DNA of 64,000 bases from Paenibacillus sp. CAA11 (GCF_003060825.1 NZ_CP028922.1:4743001-4807000), one strand, 5' to 3'. Counted from the first letter of the stretch, positions 18,256 to 29,002 are shown. Numbers and translations: made by a program. The notes: generated by a model from the sequence alone, not told the origin.

Positions 18256-20790
18256 CTAATAAATCGGAAGAAGTTCCACTAAGGAAATCGCATGGGGCTC
18301 CAATGTTGAATTGTATGTCCATTTATCCTCGATTTTAAGGGTATGAACTTCACGCTTCGGTATGGAAATCGCCTTTAAATATTGAATATCATCCTGCTCA
18401 AGAGCTGCCGGAGCCCCCATCCTCACCCATTCATCAAAGCTGCTTCCATGTTCCCGATTTACGGTATAAGTGATAATCCGGTAATTTCCTGATGGGATTC
18501 CCTTCAGATCAATCTCCAGCCTCATCGTCTTCTCCTCTTTAAAGGCATTATAGCGATGCTTGTCACTAATAAAAGAGGCATCCCCTATAGCATATAGGTC
18601 ATCAAAATGACAATAGTTATAGGTAAGGATCTGATAGCCCCTGTCATCTGACGTTACGACATACCCATCCCCTTGCCCCATCAAGGTATCCCCTAATTTG
18701 GCTAGCAGTTCATAAGCGAGCATTGCGGGCTTCGGTATGCCAAATTGAGTCATTAAACCAAGACCTCCATGGAATAATTTTGGGGATCCTGCTGTCTCCT
18801 CAATATTGTCGCTTAATACCCAGTAGCCGAAGCCGGAAATTTGGTCAAAATTTTCTACGATATTCTTAACAATATAAGAGGATTTATATAAGGTATCATT
18901 CGTTAAGTCCCGATGGTAAGTTGTAGAGTTCCATTCTGTTAAATAAACATCGAGATGAGATAAACCCAGCTCAGCTACTCTCCCTTTTTCCTGTTCGAGC
19001 GAAGTCTTTAGGAAATCAGGGTTAGGCGATATACCTGAAAAATTGCTCAGCATATTCTCATAGGTTTGAGTAATGAACATTTGATTCGCATTATCTGAAT
19101 TCAAATTCAATTCTTCGTGCGGATAGAAGTGAATCGGGAGGAAATCCGGGAGGCAGGAATGTTCCTCACAATAAGCGAAAAAGTCAGCACCATACTCGTT
19201 GGACTTAAAGGTAATGATTCGGCCAGGGGCCCCAATTTGGAGCTTTGGTGATATTCCTTTCAGTGTCTCATAAGTCCTCCGGTAAAATTCCTGATATTCC
19301 TCTTTGCTCCCCGACCAAAATACATAAAATTCAGGTTCATTCCAAAACTCAAACCGCCAGCTTTCGACTTCCCTTCTTCCATATCGATTAAAGCAGTTGT
19401 AAATAAACGCCTCTATTAATTTGCACCACTTGTCTAATGACCTTGGAGGACTCGTATAACTCGGTTTATAGAATACGGTCTTTGTCGGATCACTTGCTAA
19501 TGCTGAAGGCATAAATCCAAGCTCAACGAAGGGTTTCAAACCCATCGATAATAAGAAATCAAACAGCTCATTGACATAACGAAAATTAAGCAGAGGATTC
19601 CCTTTGGAATCCTCCTGATAAACCAACATGTCGTCATCAAAGATCCCATGGAAACGCAGATACTCAAAGGGACACTTCTCCTGAACATAACGTAATTGCT
19701 GCTGCACATCCGCATAAAGCCCTTCTTTAGCCTTACCTATCGTAATCAAAGCCTTCCATGTGTGCCTCAGCCTCTTGGCCGAATGAGAAGAGACCATCAC
19801 CTCATGACTTTTGGTGGTCGTGGCAGGTAAATAAGGTCCTTCAAAAGACGTCTCCCGCTGCAAGTATTTACTGATGATCCCCAGCGCATTGGATTGGTTG
19901 AAGGCCAAGTAATTGGGCATTCCATGATTTTGTTGCCTTTTCCGGGCATGATCCGGTAACGAGTATTGTTGTCTCCTATAGTCACTTGGAGTCATATGGT
20001 ATTTATTCTTGAAGGCTTTATAAAACGACTTGGTTGTAGGAAAACCATGTTTCTCCGCAATCGTAGTGATAGGAAGGTGTTCGTTATAAAAGAGATCCTC
20101 AACAGCATTCTTTAGACGTATATCTGTTAAGTAGGTTTGAAAATTCAACCCGATATTGTTTTTTATAAAGTTGGACAGATATGGCACAGATAAATACTCT
20201 TGTTCGGCAATGGTTTGAAGGGAAATGGGCTCTTTGTAATGCTCTTCAATATAGCTTACAATTCTCAGCATTCTGTCTTTATTCTTTTCGCTGATGGAAC
20301 CCTCTGCATTCAAGCTTTTAAATTGATGGATCAAAATGGACAATACACTTAGCATTCGTGAAGACATATCCAGGGAATAGGTTTCTTCGTGTTTATATTT
20401 GAGCTGGACCATTTCCGCAATAAGCTTACGGATTGCATACAAGGCCACCTTGTTATCTTTGTCTACGGAGTTAGAGTTGAGTTCAAAATTAAAGGAGTCA
20501 GCACCTCTTATATTTTCCCTTAGATAAGGCAGCGGAAGCTGAATAGTCACAATAATATTAGGCTCTTTCTCAATGACCTCATGGACATGGCCAATATTAA
20601 TAAGGAAAATATCCCCCTCGTATAAATGGGCTGTATCGTTATTTACATTGACCTCAAGGGAGCCTTTCAGCACAAAGATAATTTCTATACTATTGTGCCA
20701 GTGGCTTGGAACATAATTGACCGAGTGAAGGGCCAAATCAAAAGGGAGATTGTTATCTTTCTCAACTAGCTCAAAAATCGAATTCTTCAT
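18256..20790 (-). CDS. AraC-type regulator fused to a GH39 beta-xylosidase-like domain
   Basis: Numbered from the ATG at 20790 (AGGAG 10 nt upstream), the protein has 844 residues. Residues 1-110 form a cupin sensor (HWHNSIEIIFVLKGS). Residues 185-285 carry two AraC helix-turn-helix motifs. From about 330 it is GH39, with acid/base Glu485 in WNEPEF and nucleophile Glu619 in LTEWNS. Both catalytic residues are present, so the enzyme may be active; alternatively the domain may only sense sugar. A longer start at 20859 would overlap the GH3 gene and lacks a ribosome site. Confidence 0.85.
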   Translation of the reverse strand: MKNSIFELVEKDNNLPFDLALHSVNYVPSHWHNSIEIIFVLKGSLEVNVNNDTAHLYEGDIFLINIGHVHEVIEKEPNIIVTIQLPLPYLRENIRGADSFNFELNSNSVDKDNKVALYAIRKLIAEMVQLKYKHEETYSLDMSSRMLSVLSILIHQFKSLNAEGSISEKNKDRMLRIVSYIEEHYKEPISLQTIAEQEYLSVPYLSNFIKNNIGLNFQTYLTDIRLKNAVEDLFYNEHLPITTIAEKHGFPTTKSFYKAFKNKYHMTPSDYRRQQYSLPDHARKRQQNHGMPNYLAFNQSNALGIISKYLQRETSFEGPYLPATTTKSHEVMVSSHSAKRLRHTWKALITIGKAKEGLYADVQQQLRYVQEKCPFEYLRFHGIFDDDMLVYQEDSKGNPLLNFRYVNELFDFLLSMGLKPFVELGFMPSALASDPTKTVFYKPSYTSPPRSLDKWCKLIEAFIYNCFNRYGRREVESWRFEFWNEPEFYVFWSGSKEEYQEFYRRTYETLKGISPKLQIGAPGRIITFKSNEYGADFFAYCEEHSCLPDFLPIHFYPHEELNLNSDNANQMFITQTYENMLSNFSGISPNPDFLKTSLEQEKGRVAELGLSHLDVYLTEWNSTTYHRDLTNDTLYKSSYIVKNIVENFDQISGFGYWVLSDNIEETAGSPKLFHGGLGLMTQFGIPKPAMLAYELLAKLGDTLMGQGDGYVVTSDDRGYQILTYNYCHFDDLYAIGDASFISDKHRYNAFKEEKTMRLEIDLKGIPSGNYRIITYTVNREHGSSFDEWVRMGAPAALEQDDIQYLKAISIPKREVHTLKIEDKWTYNSTLEPHAISLVELLPIY

Positions 20791-20827
20791 TTCTTCATGG
20801 CTCCTCACTCGTTTTTTCTTGTTGTTC

Positions 20828-23131
20828 TTACTTCGCCGTGCCCTGGCTCTCCTTGACATCGTTCAGTTGTTGAATCATTTCAGTCAGCATTTGTTCCGTG
20901 AAATGCCCCGCACTAAAGTTGGACAGCGCGCGCAGCGGCATATATTTCATCATGGCTGCCGTCATTTCGGCTGCCTCATCATCCTCATCCGGAATATTGG
21001 CCAGAGGGTTATTTTCATTGACCTTAGCCAGTAATTCAGTGGCTACGGGGTTGAGAACAGGATCATCTAATAGATCACCGACAGTTGTGTTACGGTCAAT
21101 CTTTTGCTCAATTGACACAGTAGAGATAACGGTAATACTTTCACTTAAGCGGATGTCTTTAGAAGAAGCACCCACTAACAGTTCGAATTCACCGGATTCG
21201 ACATGCCAATCCTTCAGGCCCGTGTTATAGTAAGCAAACGCCCTTTTATCCAATGTAAAAGTGACGGCCTTTTCTTCCCCTGGCGCAAGGTCAACTTTGA
21301 CAAAGCCTTTTAATTCCTTCTCCGGGCGAACAACCGTACTTTCTACGTCCTTTACATAAAGCTGTACAATTTCTTTGCCGGCTGTCGTTCCTGTATTTTT
21401 GATGGTAAGCATAACTTCTACCGTATCCGTATCACGAATGGTTTTCTTATTCACAGAAAGGCCGCTATACTCAAAGCTGGTGTAGCTCAATCCGTGGCCG
21501 AACGGGAACAGCGGCTCCACATGTTTCGTATCGTAATAACGATAGCCAACAAAGATGCCCTCTCTATATTCCACTTTGTCGCCTTCACCCGGGAAGAATA
21601 GGTAAGAAGGATTGTCGCTTAATTTTCTCGGAAAAGTTTCAGCCAGTTTCCCGTTTGGGTTAGCATCCCCGAATAACAGGTCCGCAACTGCCCCGCCGAG
21701 AGCTTGCCCGCCAAGATACCCTTCAATTAATCCCTTCACCCGGTCAACCCACGGCATTTCAATCGGCGCCCCGTTGCTAATGACTACAACAAGATTTTGC
21801 TGTACTTCAGAAACGGCTTCGATTAAGGCGATTTGATTGGCAGGAATGCTTAAATGCTCACGATCATACCCTTCTGATTCATAGCGATCAGGCAGACCGA
21901 CAAAGAGAACCGAAACATCAGACTTCTGAGCAGCTTCTTTGGCTTCTGCCAGCAAGTCAGCATCGATCTTGTCGCTTTCCACATCAAATCCCGGAGCATA
22001 CAGGACTTTTCCCTTGCCCTCAAGTTTCCTTTCAATCTCTCCCAAGCTATGTTCAAGTTGAGTTGGATTGACGTGAGAGCTGCCGCCGCCCTGATAACGA
22101 GGGTTTTTCGCAAACGCACCAATAACAGCAACGGTACCCTTTTTTTCAAGAGGAAGAATCTGAGCCTCATTTTTGAGAAGGACCATACTCTCCCGTGCGA
22201 CTTTACGTGCAAGCTGATGATGGCCTTCTTGATCATAGGTTGCATTAGGCTTCTTCTCATCCACTGCGTTAAAAATAATGCGAAGCAGACGCTCTGCAGC
22301 ACGGTCCAGGACTTCCTCAGGAAGCTCACCTGCCTTAACAGCCGCTATGATCTTCGCTTCCCCAATTCCGAAGCTTGCAGGCATCTCAAGCTCCAGCCCG
22401 GCTAGCAAGGAGGCAACGCGCTCGTTAACCGCCCCCCAGTCGGAGACCACAATGCCTTCAAAGCCCCATTCTTCTCTTAAGATATCACCAAGTAAGGTTT
22501 TACTCTCTGAAGCATAGACACCGTTAACCCTGTTATAGGAGCTCATTACGGTCCAAGGCTGAGCCTCCCTGACAGCGGTTTCAAAGCTGGCCAGATAAAT
22601 TTCTCTTAAAGTCCGCTCATCAATCTGAGCATCTACAGACATCCGCCGGTGCTCCTGGTTATTGGCCGCAAAGTGCTTCAGGGAAGAACCCACCCCCTGA
22701 CTTTGAACACCCTTAATGTGGCTTGCTGCCATTTGGGAGGATAAATACGGGTCTTCGGAGAAATATTCAAAGTTCCGACCGCAAAGCGGGGAACGTTTAA
22801 TGTTGGCACCAGGTCCAAGCAGAACAGCGACATCCTCAGCCTGACACTCCTCACCAAGCGCCTGCCCGACCTGATAAATCAGATCCCGATCCCATGAACA
22901 AGCAAGACCAGCAGCTGATGGGAAACAAGTTGCTGGGACACTGGCATAAATCCCTAGATGGTCAGCACCTTCTGCTTGCTTTCTGAGGCCATGGGGACCA
23001 TCCGTTACCATCAAAGATGGAATCCCTAATCTTTCAATTCCTTTCGTATGCCAAAAGTCCAGTCCGGAGAAGAGGCTTGCCTTTTCCTGCAAAGTCATTT
23101 TTTTTATGAGGTCGCTAAGATTACGGGTCAT
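20828..23131 (-). CDS. Glycoside hydrolase family 3 beta-glucosidase/xylosidase
   Basis: I chose the ATG at 23131 (767 residues) because GGAGG lies 8 nt before it; a frame extension to 23152 has no such site. Landmarks are [14 protein letters not shown] and VVSDWGA with nucleophile Asp231, a C-terminal sandwich domain with [14 protein letters not shown], and a fibronectin-III-like domain at about 560-660. An acidic extension of about 90 residues ends the protein. It has no signal peptide and is co-transcribed with the AraC-GH39 gene 37 nt downstream. Confidence 0.9.
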   Translation of the reverse strand: MTRNLSDLIKKMTLQEKASLFSGLDFWHTKGIERLGIPSLMVTDGPHGLRKQAEGADHLGIYASVPATCFPSAAGLACSWDRDLIYQVGQALGEECQAEDVAVLLGPGANIKRSPLCGRNFEYFSEDPYLSSQMAASHIKGVQSQGVGSSLKHFAANNQEHRRMSVDAQIDERTLREIYLASFETAVREAQPWTVMSSYNRVNGVYASESKTLLGDILREEWGFEGIVVSDWGAVNERVASLLAGLELEMPASFGIGEAKIIAAVKAGELPEEVLDRAAERLLRIIFNAVDEKKPNATYDQEGHHQLARKVARESMVLLKNEAQILPLEKKGTVAVIGAFAKNPRYQGGGSSHVNPTQLEHSLGEIERKLEGKGKVLYAPGFDVESDKIDADLLAEAKEAAQKSDVSVLFVGLPDRYESEGYDREHLSIPANQIALIEAVSEVQQNLVVVISNGAPIEMPWVDRVKGLIEGYLGGQALGGAVADLLFGDANPNGKLAETFPRKLSDNPSYLFFPGEGDKVEYREGIFVGYRYYDTKHVEPLFPFGHGLSYTSFEYSGLSVNKKTIRDTDTVEVMLTIKNTGTTAGKEIVQLYVKDVESTVVRPEKELKGFVKVDLAPGEEKAVTFTLDKRAFAYYNTGLKDWHVESGEFELLVGASSKDIRLSESITVISTVSIEQKIDRNTTVGDLLDDPVLNPVATELLAKVNENNPLANIPDEDDEAAEMTAAMMKYMPLRALSNFSAGHFTEQMLTEMIQQLNDVKESQGTAK

Positions 23132-23170
23132 TTTTGAATCCTCCCTGTCCATAGATGAGTACTAATTAGA

Positions 23171-23186
23171 AAGAAAGCGTTTTCTT
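23171..23186 (-). promoter_or_regulatory. cre-like CcpA site upstream of the GH3/AraC-GH39 operon
   Basis: AAGAAAGCGTTTTCTT is a near-palindrome around CG and matches the cre consensus well. It lies 40 nt upstream of the GH3 start codon, in the intergenic region shared with the divergent AraC gene. Confidence 0.65.
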
Positions 23187-23332
23187 TTGTTAAATTTTAA
23201 TGATTTTTAGACTTCATTTATGGTATCTTTTTTATAAAATTTGTATTAATTTTAGATCATTTACTTACAAAAAGACGGTTTAACTTAGGGCGAGTCCAGA
23301 TTTAGACTTTAACCTTTTAGGAGGAAAGTTCA

Positions 23333-24577
23333 ATGAGCTTCGGATTTAAGAGCACTCATAAGGTATGGGAGATTTGTCAGCTGCTTTCAGAGTCTTTTGA
23401 TATTCCCTATGCCTTTTTTGATAAAAATAAGGATCTGATCTTTAAATGGCCGATAGGAAGCAACCTTCCATACTTTGAGTCAGCAATCACCAAAACCCAT
23501 CCTGAATATTTAACCATGGAAGTTACCTGGCCGGTCATTGTAACCCTGAATCATTTTGAGACCTTTATCTTTTTGCGATTAATTGAAGATACCAGAGATT
23601 TTGGTACCCTTGTTATAGGGCCAACCCTCCCTTTTAGACTTCGGGAGGACCAGCTCACTGGATTTTTAAATGATCTCGGGGGCCAATTGAATAAGGTAAC
23701 GTACTTTTCTTATTACAATTCGTTAACTGTGATCGGTCAGGAACAGCTCAAGTCAATCGGGATGATGGTCTACTACATGATCTATGGGAAACTCATTACT
23801 AAAGACAAGGTGGAGACGCGGAAAATTACTGAGGAATTTGAAGCGCAGGTAGAAAATCCGGATGTTGTGGTTGCAAGAAATCGGGAAAGGAACACCTTAC
23901 ATCATGACCCGGCCTATGACGCAAAGCTTTTTCAGACCATTGAAAGGGGAAATAAGGAGGAACTGCTGAGCTTAATCAACCGGCTCCCTGAAGGCCAATT
24001 AGGTACGTTATCCAAGAGCAGCTTTTTGCGGAGTAAAAAAAATCTCGCTATCTCTGCCATAGCCATAGGAACTAGAGTTGCGATCCGCGGAGGGCTGTAT
24101 TCCGAAATTGCTTTTACTCTTAGCGACCTTTATATACAGAAGGTAGAAGACGTTACCCACCCTGAAGGGGTAGATCAGCTGTTGGAAGAGGCTTTATGTA
24201 CATTTGCAGACCGGGTCAAACAGTCCATCGAACATCTCTACTCCAAGCCCATTTCAAAGTGCCACAACTTTATTTTCACCCACTTATATGAGCCTATTTC
24301 GCTTGATGATCTGGTCCACCATGTCCATCTTCATCCGAGTTATCTATCCACCTTGTTCAAGAAAGAGGTTGGGATGACCGTCAGTGAATACATTCAGGAA
24401 GCCAAAATTAAGGAGGCGAAGCATTTACTGGATTGGACAGATTATTCATTAACGAAAATCAGTACCTTACTCAACTTTACAGATCAGAGTCACTTTACAA
24501 AAGTATTTAAAAAAATTACAGGCATTACCCCTAAAAAATACCGGCTAACGGGCAATGAGCGTTCTATCTCTAATTAG
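23333..24577 (+). CDS. AraC family transcriptional regulator
   Basis: The 414-residue protein ends in two helix-turn-helix motifs (about 310-405: EPISLDDLVHHVHLHPSYLSTLFK, whose core is split here, then KISTLLNFTDQSHFTKVFKK). The N-terminal 300 residues resemble the sensor half of YSIRK-type AraC regulators (PYAFFDKNKDLIFKWP). GGAGG lies 8 nt before the ATG. It is divergent from the GH3 operon across 200 nt and probably activates it. Confidence 0.85.
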   Translation: MSFGFKSTHKVWEICQLLSESFDIPYAFFDKNKDLIFKWPIGSNLPYFESAITKTHPEYLTMEVTWPVIVTLNHFETFIFLRLIEDTRDFGTLVIGPTLPFRLREDQLTGFLNDLGGQLNKVTYFSYYNSLTVIGQEQLKSIGMMVYYMIYGKLITKDKVETRKITEEFEAQVENPDVVVARNRERNTLHHDPAYDAKLFQTIERGNKEELLSLINRLPEGQLGTLSKSSFLRSKKNLAISAIAIGTRVAIRGGLYSEIAFTLSDLYIQKVEDVTHPEGVDQLLEEALCTFADRVKQSIEHLYSKPISKCHNFIFTHLYEPISLDDLVHHVHLHPSYLSTLFKKEVGMTVSEYIQEAKIKEAKHLLDWTDYSLTKISTLLNFTDQSHFTKVFKKITGITPKKYRLTGNERSISN

Positions 24578-24924
24578 AACTAAAACCTATGTGGTGTCAG
24601 GCTATTTAGAATTGTTTAGAACTCATATTCATGTTACAGAGCTTAATACACTCTTGGTATCTTCCAATTCAACTGTGCCTTTATTGGATATTAGAGTAAT
24701 TGTGACCAAAATATTACTGTGGTTCCAGAAATGAAAGGATGCCATATGCAATGAAAAATCTTGCACTTGACCGCTACTCGGATATATCCGCCTTCCTATA
24801 CAGCCATCACTTTGCCGTCCGGTTTCAGCGCAACGTATAACGGCGACCCGCCCCTAGGGTAACTTTAGGCCCTCGTTTCACCTTTAGCATCGCTTCTTTC
24901 AGTGAATTGTCTTTCAGACCTGCA
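24578..24924. other. Intergenic stretch with a possible decayed coding remnant
   Basis: No intact gene is seen. On the minus strand, directly downstream of secA2, 24925-24825 reads as a short open stretch (KRGPKVTLGAGRRYT) that stops. In another frame YVALKPDGKVMAV also ends at a stop. The pieces loosely resemble RCC1-type repeats, but too little remains to identify. Confidence 0.3.
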
Positions 24925-27219
24925 TCAAAATTTTGACCACCGGAATACCGGCCTCAACATCTTGCGTATCCAAAAAGCGATGATCGTCCCTGGGCCCCAT
25001 GAACTGGGATTCTGCAAGTACTCCTTGTATTGATCGTTGATGATATAAGTTCGAGTGGAAGCAGGATTTCTCAGCCCGAACTTTTCCCACATCCCCGGAT
25101 CATTCGAACCTCGGAGCTTTGCAAGCATATTCGCCGACTCTCTTTCTATTTTAGCCTCGATTTGCTCATAGGCTTGGATGATTTGCGCATGGAATTCGGC
25201 GATCGGATTGCGATTAACAAGGCTCGTCAAATGAATGCCTTCGCGAATGTAAGAGACGTATGCCAGATGGTCAGCCCAGAACTTGTCGATATAATAGAGC
25301 CGTACCCGCTGCTCCGAAGGGCTCATAGGCATCTCCCCTTTCAAAATTCCGAGCCGCTCCTTGTATAGCATCCGCCTCTGTTCCTCCACCATATCCGAAT
25401 AACAGTTCAGTTCCTGGTGGATATCGAAGTTTTGGCCCATAATCACGCGCTGAATATGGTCAATTTTGCTGCGGAGTACCGGCTCTTCGAGAGCCTCATC
25501 CTGCCTGAGATTGCGATAGGCAGGCGGAATCGCCTTATCGATGCCGAACTGAAGGAGCAGCTCGTCCTCCAAGCTTACGAAGATAACGGAAGCTCCCGGG
25601 TCGCCTTGGCGGCCGGATCGTCCGCGCAGTTGGTTGTCGATCCGCACGCTTTGGTGCATATGTGTACCAATCACGTACAAGCCGCCCAGCTTGGCGGCAA
25701 CTTCCGCTTGCGTAGGGTTGCCCCCGCCGAGCCGAATGTCAACGCCGCGTCCCGCCATATTTGTAGACACCGTCACGGCGCCGATTTCTCCCGCCTTGGC
25801 GATGATCTCTGCTTCTTTTGCGTCGTTCTTTGCATTGAGAACGTGGCAAGGTACGCTGGCAACCGCTAGCGCCTCCGCCAGCATGTCAGACTCTTCGACG
25901 CTTGATGTACCAATCAGAATCGGACGTCCCGTCCTATGGACGGATGATATTTCTTGTACAAGCGCCTTGAATTTGGCTTCTTTATGGGTATAAATCCGAT
26001 GCGGATGATCGATCCGTATGTTTGGCCGGTTCGGTGGGATTTGCACGACTTGCAGCGCATAAATAGCTTCGAATTCCATTGCAGAAACTTGCGCGGTCGC
26101 CGTCATTCCACAAATCTTCGGGTATAGACTAAGGAAGTGTTGAAGGGTGATCGTACCGAGGATTTTCCCGCCAGCTAAGGGCTGCAGCCCCTCTTTGGCC
26201 GCGAGCGCAGCTTGCAGCCCGTCCGGCAGATGCCTGTTCTCTGCCACACGGCCGGTATATTCGTCGATCAGCTCAATTTTCCCGTCCCGAACGATGTAAT
26301 CGGCGTCTTTTCTTAATAGCAACTCCGCATGCAGCGCGCAATTTAACGACGATAACAAATGACTATTATGGCTTTCGTACAAATTGCCACATCCCAGCAG
26401 CGACTCCACTCTTGCAGCGCCCGCTTCATTCAAATAAACATTCCGCTTGAATTCATCGAAGTCGTAATGCTCGTCTTGCTTAAGCTGCTTAACCACTTCT
26501 GCGAAGTGAATGCCATCGCTCTTGGAAGAGCCCGGCTCACCGGCGATGACCAGCGGTACTCGCGCTTCGTCGAGAAGCAGCGAATCCGCTTCGTCGACGA
26601 TGACGTAGTGAAAAGGACGATGCACAATATCGGCTTCATCCATTGCGATCGAATCGCGCAAATAATCAAATCCCGCTTCTTTGGCTGTAACATAGGTTAT
26701 ATCCGCGGCGTACGCTTCCCGTTTATCAGACAAACTCATACCCGCTTGCACCGATTTTACCGTTAACCCGAGAAAGCGATAGATCGGGCCCATCCAATCC
26801 GCATCTCGACTTGCCAAATAATCGTTAAAGGTCAGCACATGAACGCCTTCTCCAGTTAGCGCATTTAGATATGCAGGCATAACTGCAGAGAGCGTTTTTC
26901 CTTCGCCCGTATGCTGCTCGATCAAAAATCCCTCGTGCAGAGCGATGGCAGCTATAATCTGGACATCATAGGGCTTCAATCCGAGCGTTCTCTTGGCTGC
27001 CTCACAGACTAGCGCATAAGCATCAACAAGCAGCTCGTCCAAAGGCGTACCCGATTTCGCTTCCTTTCTCAGCTGAAGGGACTCCGCTCGCAGCTGCTTT
27101 TCGTCCCATGCTTCTAAATTCCGTTTCCTGATGAGCTCCACTTTATCCCGATAGCCTTTCAGCTTATACTGGTTGCCACGGTCTTTAAGTTCTCGCATGA
27201 ACTTGACGGCTAAATTCAT
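24925..27219 (-). CDS. secA2: SecA2-like accessory protein translocase ATPase
   Basis: The 764 residues follow the SecA architecture: Walker A TGEGKT (104-109), DEAD box (209-212), the preprotein cross-linking region, helicase motif II half with NMAGRGVDI and LRGRSGRQGDPG, then the helical scaffold domain. The protein is shorter than housekeeping SecA and lacks the C-terminal Cys-rich zinc domain, which is common in SecA2. SecA2 exports special substrates such as S-layer or glycosylated adhesins. No accessory SecY2 or Asp gene is adjacent. Identification as SecA is firm, the accessory role inferred. Confidence 0.82.
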   Translation of the reverse strand: MNLAVKFMRELKDRGNQYKLKGYRDKVELIRKRNLEAWDEKQLRAESLQLRKEAKSGTPLDELLVDAYALVCEAAKRTLGLKPYDVQIIAAIALHEGFLIEQHTGEGKTLSAVMPAYLNALTGEGVHVLTFNDYLASRDADWMGPIYRFLGLTVKSVQAGMSLSDKREAYAADITYVTAKEAGFDYLRDSIAMDEADIVHRPFHYVIVDEADSLLLDEARVPLVIAGEPGSSKSDGIHFAEVVKQLKQDEHYDFDEFKRNVYLNEAGAARVESLLGCGNLYESHNSHLLSSLNCALHAELLLRKDADYIVRDGKIELIDEYTGRVAENRHLPDGLQAALAAKEGLQPLAGGKILGTITLQHFLSLYPKICGMTATAQVSAMEFEAIYALQVVQIPPNRPNIRIDHPHRIYTHKEAKFKALVQEISSVHRTGRPILIGTSSVEESDMLAEALAVASVPCHVLNAKNDAKEAEIIAKAGEIGAVTVSTNMAGRGVDIRLGGGNPTQAEVAAKLGGLYVIGTHMHQSVRIDNQLRGRSGRQGDPGASVIFVSLEDELLLQFGIDKAIPPAYRNLRQDEALEEPVLRSKIDHIQRVIMGQNFDIHQELNCYSDMVEEQRRMLYKERLGILKGEMPMSPSEQRVRLYYIDKFWADHLAYVSYIREGIHLTSLVNRNPIAEFHAQIIQAYEQIEAKIERESANMLAKLRGSNDPGMWEKFGLRNPASTRTYIINDQYKEYLQNPSSWGPGTIIAFWIRKMLRPVFRWSKF

Positions 27220-27311
27220 CTGAACTGGCTCCCTCCTCAGTAGAAATGCACGATTCTATAGATATAGAGGCTACCCAGCATGAAGTCAGATGAACTTTTG
27301 TATTCTCCCCT

Positions 27312-28022
27312 CTACTCATCCTTTAACCGTCGTTGGTACAGAACCACAGATACAACCGTTAGCACAACCGCCCATACCAAAATAATAAGGAGGGATTTTA
27401 ATAAATCTCCCATCGTAAAGACGGTACTACGTATTTCTAACAAATGCACAAGTTGGACGCTTGGCGCGTACTCCAGCATTTTGAAGATCGGAAAATGATC
27501 CGCCAGTAACACCCCCCACGGTGCCCCAGTAAATACGAGCGCCACAGGCATTATAGATAATGAGGCTTCAAGAACCGTCTTGGAGAATAAACCACAGATC
27601 GTCCCGGCGGCTATGTATAGAATAATCGAAAGAATTACTGCTGCCACAAACGCCCACATACTAGCTGGCTCATAGCCCAAGATATACGTAGAAACTGCCA
27701 GAACAACAGCAGACATTACAAAGACTAAAGCACTTTTACCGATTAAAACATCCATGGTCGTGGCCGGCGTCATCATTAAAGATCGTAAAGTGTTACGCTC
27801 CTTTTCCTCCGCAATCAAGCATGCTTGTGCTAAACTCGTTAGTATCACAAACGAAGTATTTAGGAGAAAGCCGATCGCTCCTGGCAAGGACGGGCCTGCA
27901 CTTCGAAAAAGAAATGCGAAGAGAATAGGAAAAATCAGAATAATGGAGATCGCATAATTGCGTGAAAATTCTTTGTAATCCTTCACGAATATCGCACGCA
28001 TACGTTTTATTGAGATACTCAT
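27312..28022 (-). CDS. ABC-2 type transporter permease
   Basis: A 236-residue permease with six TM helices and the conserved EEKERNTLRSLMMTPA loop seen in ABC-2 exporters. It overlaps the ATPase gene upstream by 4 nt, so the pair is co-translated. The substrate is unknown; the linked LytTR regulator suggests a peptide or drug exporter. Confidence 0.85.
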   Translation of the reverse strand: MSISIKRMRAIFVKDYKEFSRNYAISIILIFPILFAFLFRSAGPSLPGAIGFLLNTSFVILTSLAQACLIAEEKERNTLRSLMMTPATTMDVLIGKSALVFVMSAVVLAVSTYILGYEPASMWAFVAAVILSIILYIAAGTICGLFSKTVLEASLSIMPVALVFTGAPWGVLLADHFPIFKMLEYAPSVQLVHLLEIRSTVFTMGDLLKSLLIILVWAVVLTVVSVVLYQRRLKDE

Positions 28023-28864
28023 AGTAACTCACTTCCTGTCATTTTAATGAAGATATCGCCCAGGCTTGGCTCTTTCGTTTCCAACCGATCAATGAATCCT
28101 CGCTTCATCCAATCAGCGATTTGATCGGCCGTTCGCTCATTGATTGGAAGCTCATAGGCCTCCCCATTGAGTAGCTCAACACAAATTACGTTCTCCCGAT
28201 GCTGCTTCTTAAGTTCCTTTGGAGAGCCGATGGCTTGAATTTGTCCCTGATACAAAATCGCTACCCGGTTACATATCAATTCTGCCTCAGCCATATCATG
28301 CGTTGTTAAAAAAATTGTTGTCCCCTTCTCATTTAAGTAGCGTAAGCCTTTATAAATATGTGCTGAGTTTACTGGATCTAAAGCCGAAGTAGGCTCATCC
28401 AAAAATAATAACTCCGGCTCATGAATCACCGCACATGCCAATAAGACACGTTGACGCATCCCTTTCGATAAGCGATTGACTTTCTTGTTGCGCTCTCCGC
28501 TTAAGTTAACAAACTGCAGCACCTTATCAATTGAAGATTTAGGAAGATCATATAACCTACGATACAGCTCCAGATTTTCCTCGATCGTTAATCGCTCATA
28601 TAAACCGCTGTTATCCGTCAGAATCCCAAAGCGCATCTTCTGTGCAGACTGATGCATCCTCTCTGCCGGCTGGTTAAATACGCTTGCCTGTCCGCTTGTC
28701 GGATTTAATTGCGCCGTTAAAATCTTAATTAATGTCGTTTTCCCCGAGCCGCTCGGACCCAGGAAACCAAAGACTTCCCCTTTCGGAATGGAAAAGGTCA
28801 CGTCTGCTAAGGCATCCTTATTTCCAAATCTCTTTCGAATACGTTCTACTTGGATAACATCCAT
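28019..28864 (-). CDS. ABC transporter ATP-binding protein
   Basis: A 281-residue ATPase with Walker A GPSGSGKT (36-43), signature LSKGMRQR and Walker B LLFLDEP. I chose ATG 28864 with AAGGA 10 nt upstream; a GTG three codons earlier lies on the ribosome site. It forms an exporter with the overlapping permease gene. The ABC-LytTR regulator gene is next upstream on the same strand, 138 nt away. Confidence 0.88.
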   Translation of the reverse strand: MDVIQVERIRKRFGNKDALADVTFSIPKGEVFGFLGPSGSGKTTLIKILTAQLNPTSGQASVFNQPAERMHQSAQKMRFGILTDNSGLYERLTIEENLELYRRLYDLPKSSIDKVLQFVNLSGERNKKVNRLSKGMRQRVLLACAVIHEPELLFLDEPTSALDPVNSAHIYKGLRYLNEKGTTIFLTTHDMAEAELICNRVAILYQGQIQAIGSPKELKKQHRENVICVELLNGEAYELPINERTADQIADWMKRGFIDRLETKEPSLGDIFIKMTGSELL

Positions 28865-29002
28865 GAATACCACTTCCTTGAAGTTGATGCCTTAAGCATA
28901 TAAAGACTGCATGCTTCCAGCCATCAAAACCCGCCGAAATGTAGCTGAAATCGCCTGAATGGTACCCTGGAATGCTTGACCGGTTCGATATTGCCCCGGA
29001 AA

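Noticed and set aside
18256-20859. Extended start of the AraC-GH39 protein at 20859
   Set aside because: The extra 23 residues are highly basic, overlap the GH3 gene and lack a ribosome site; ATG 20790 has one.
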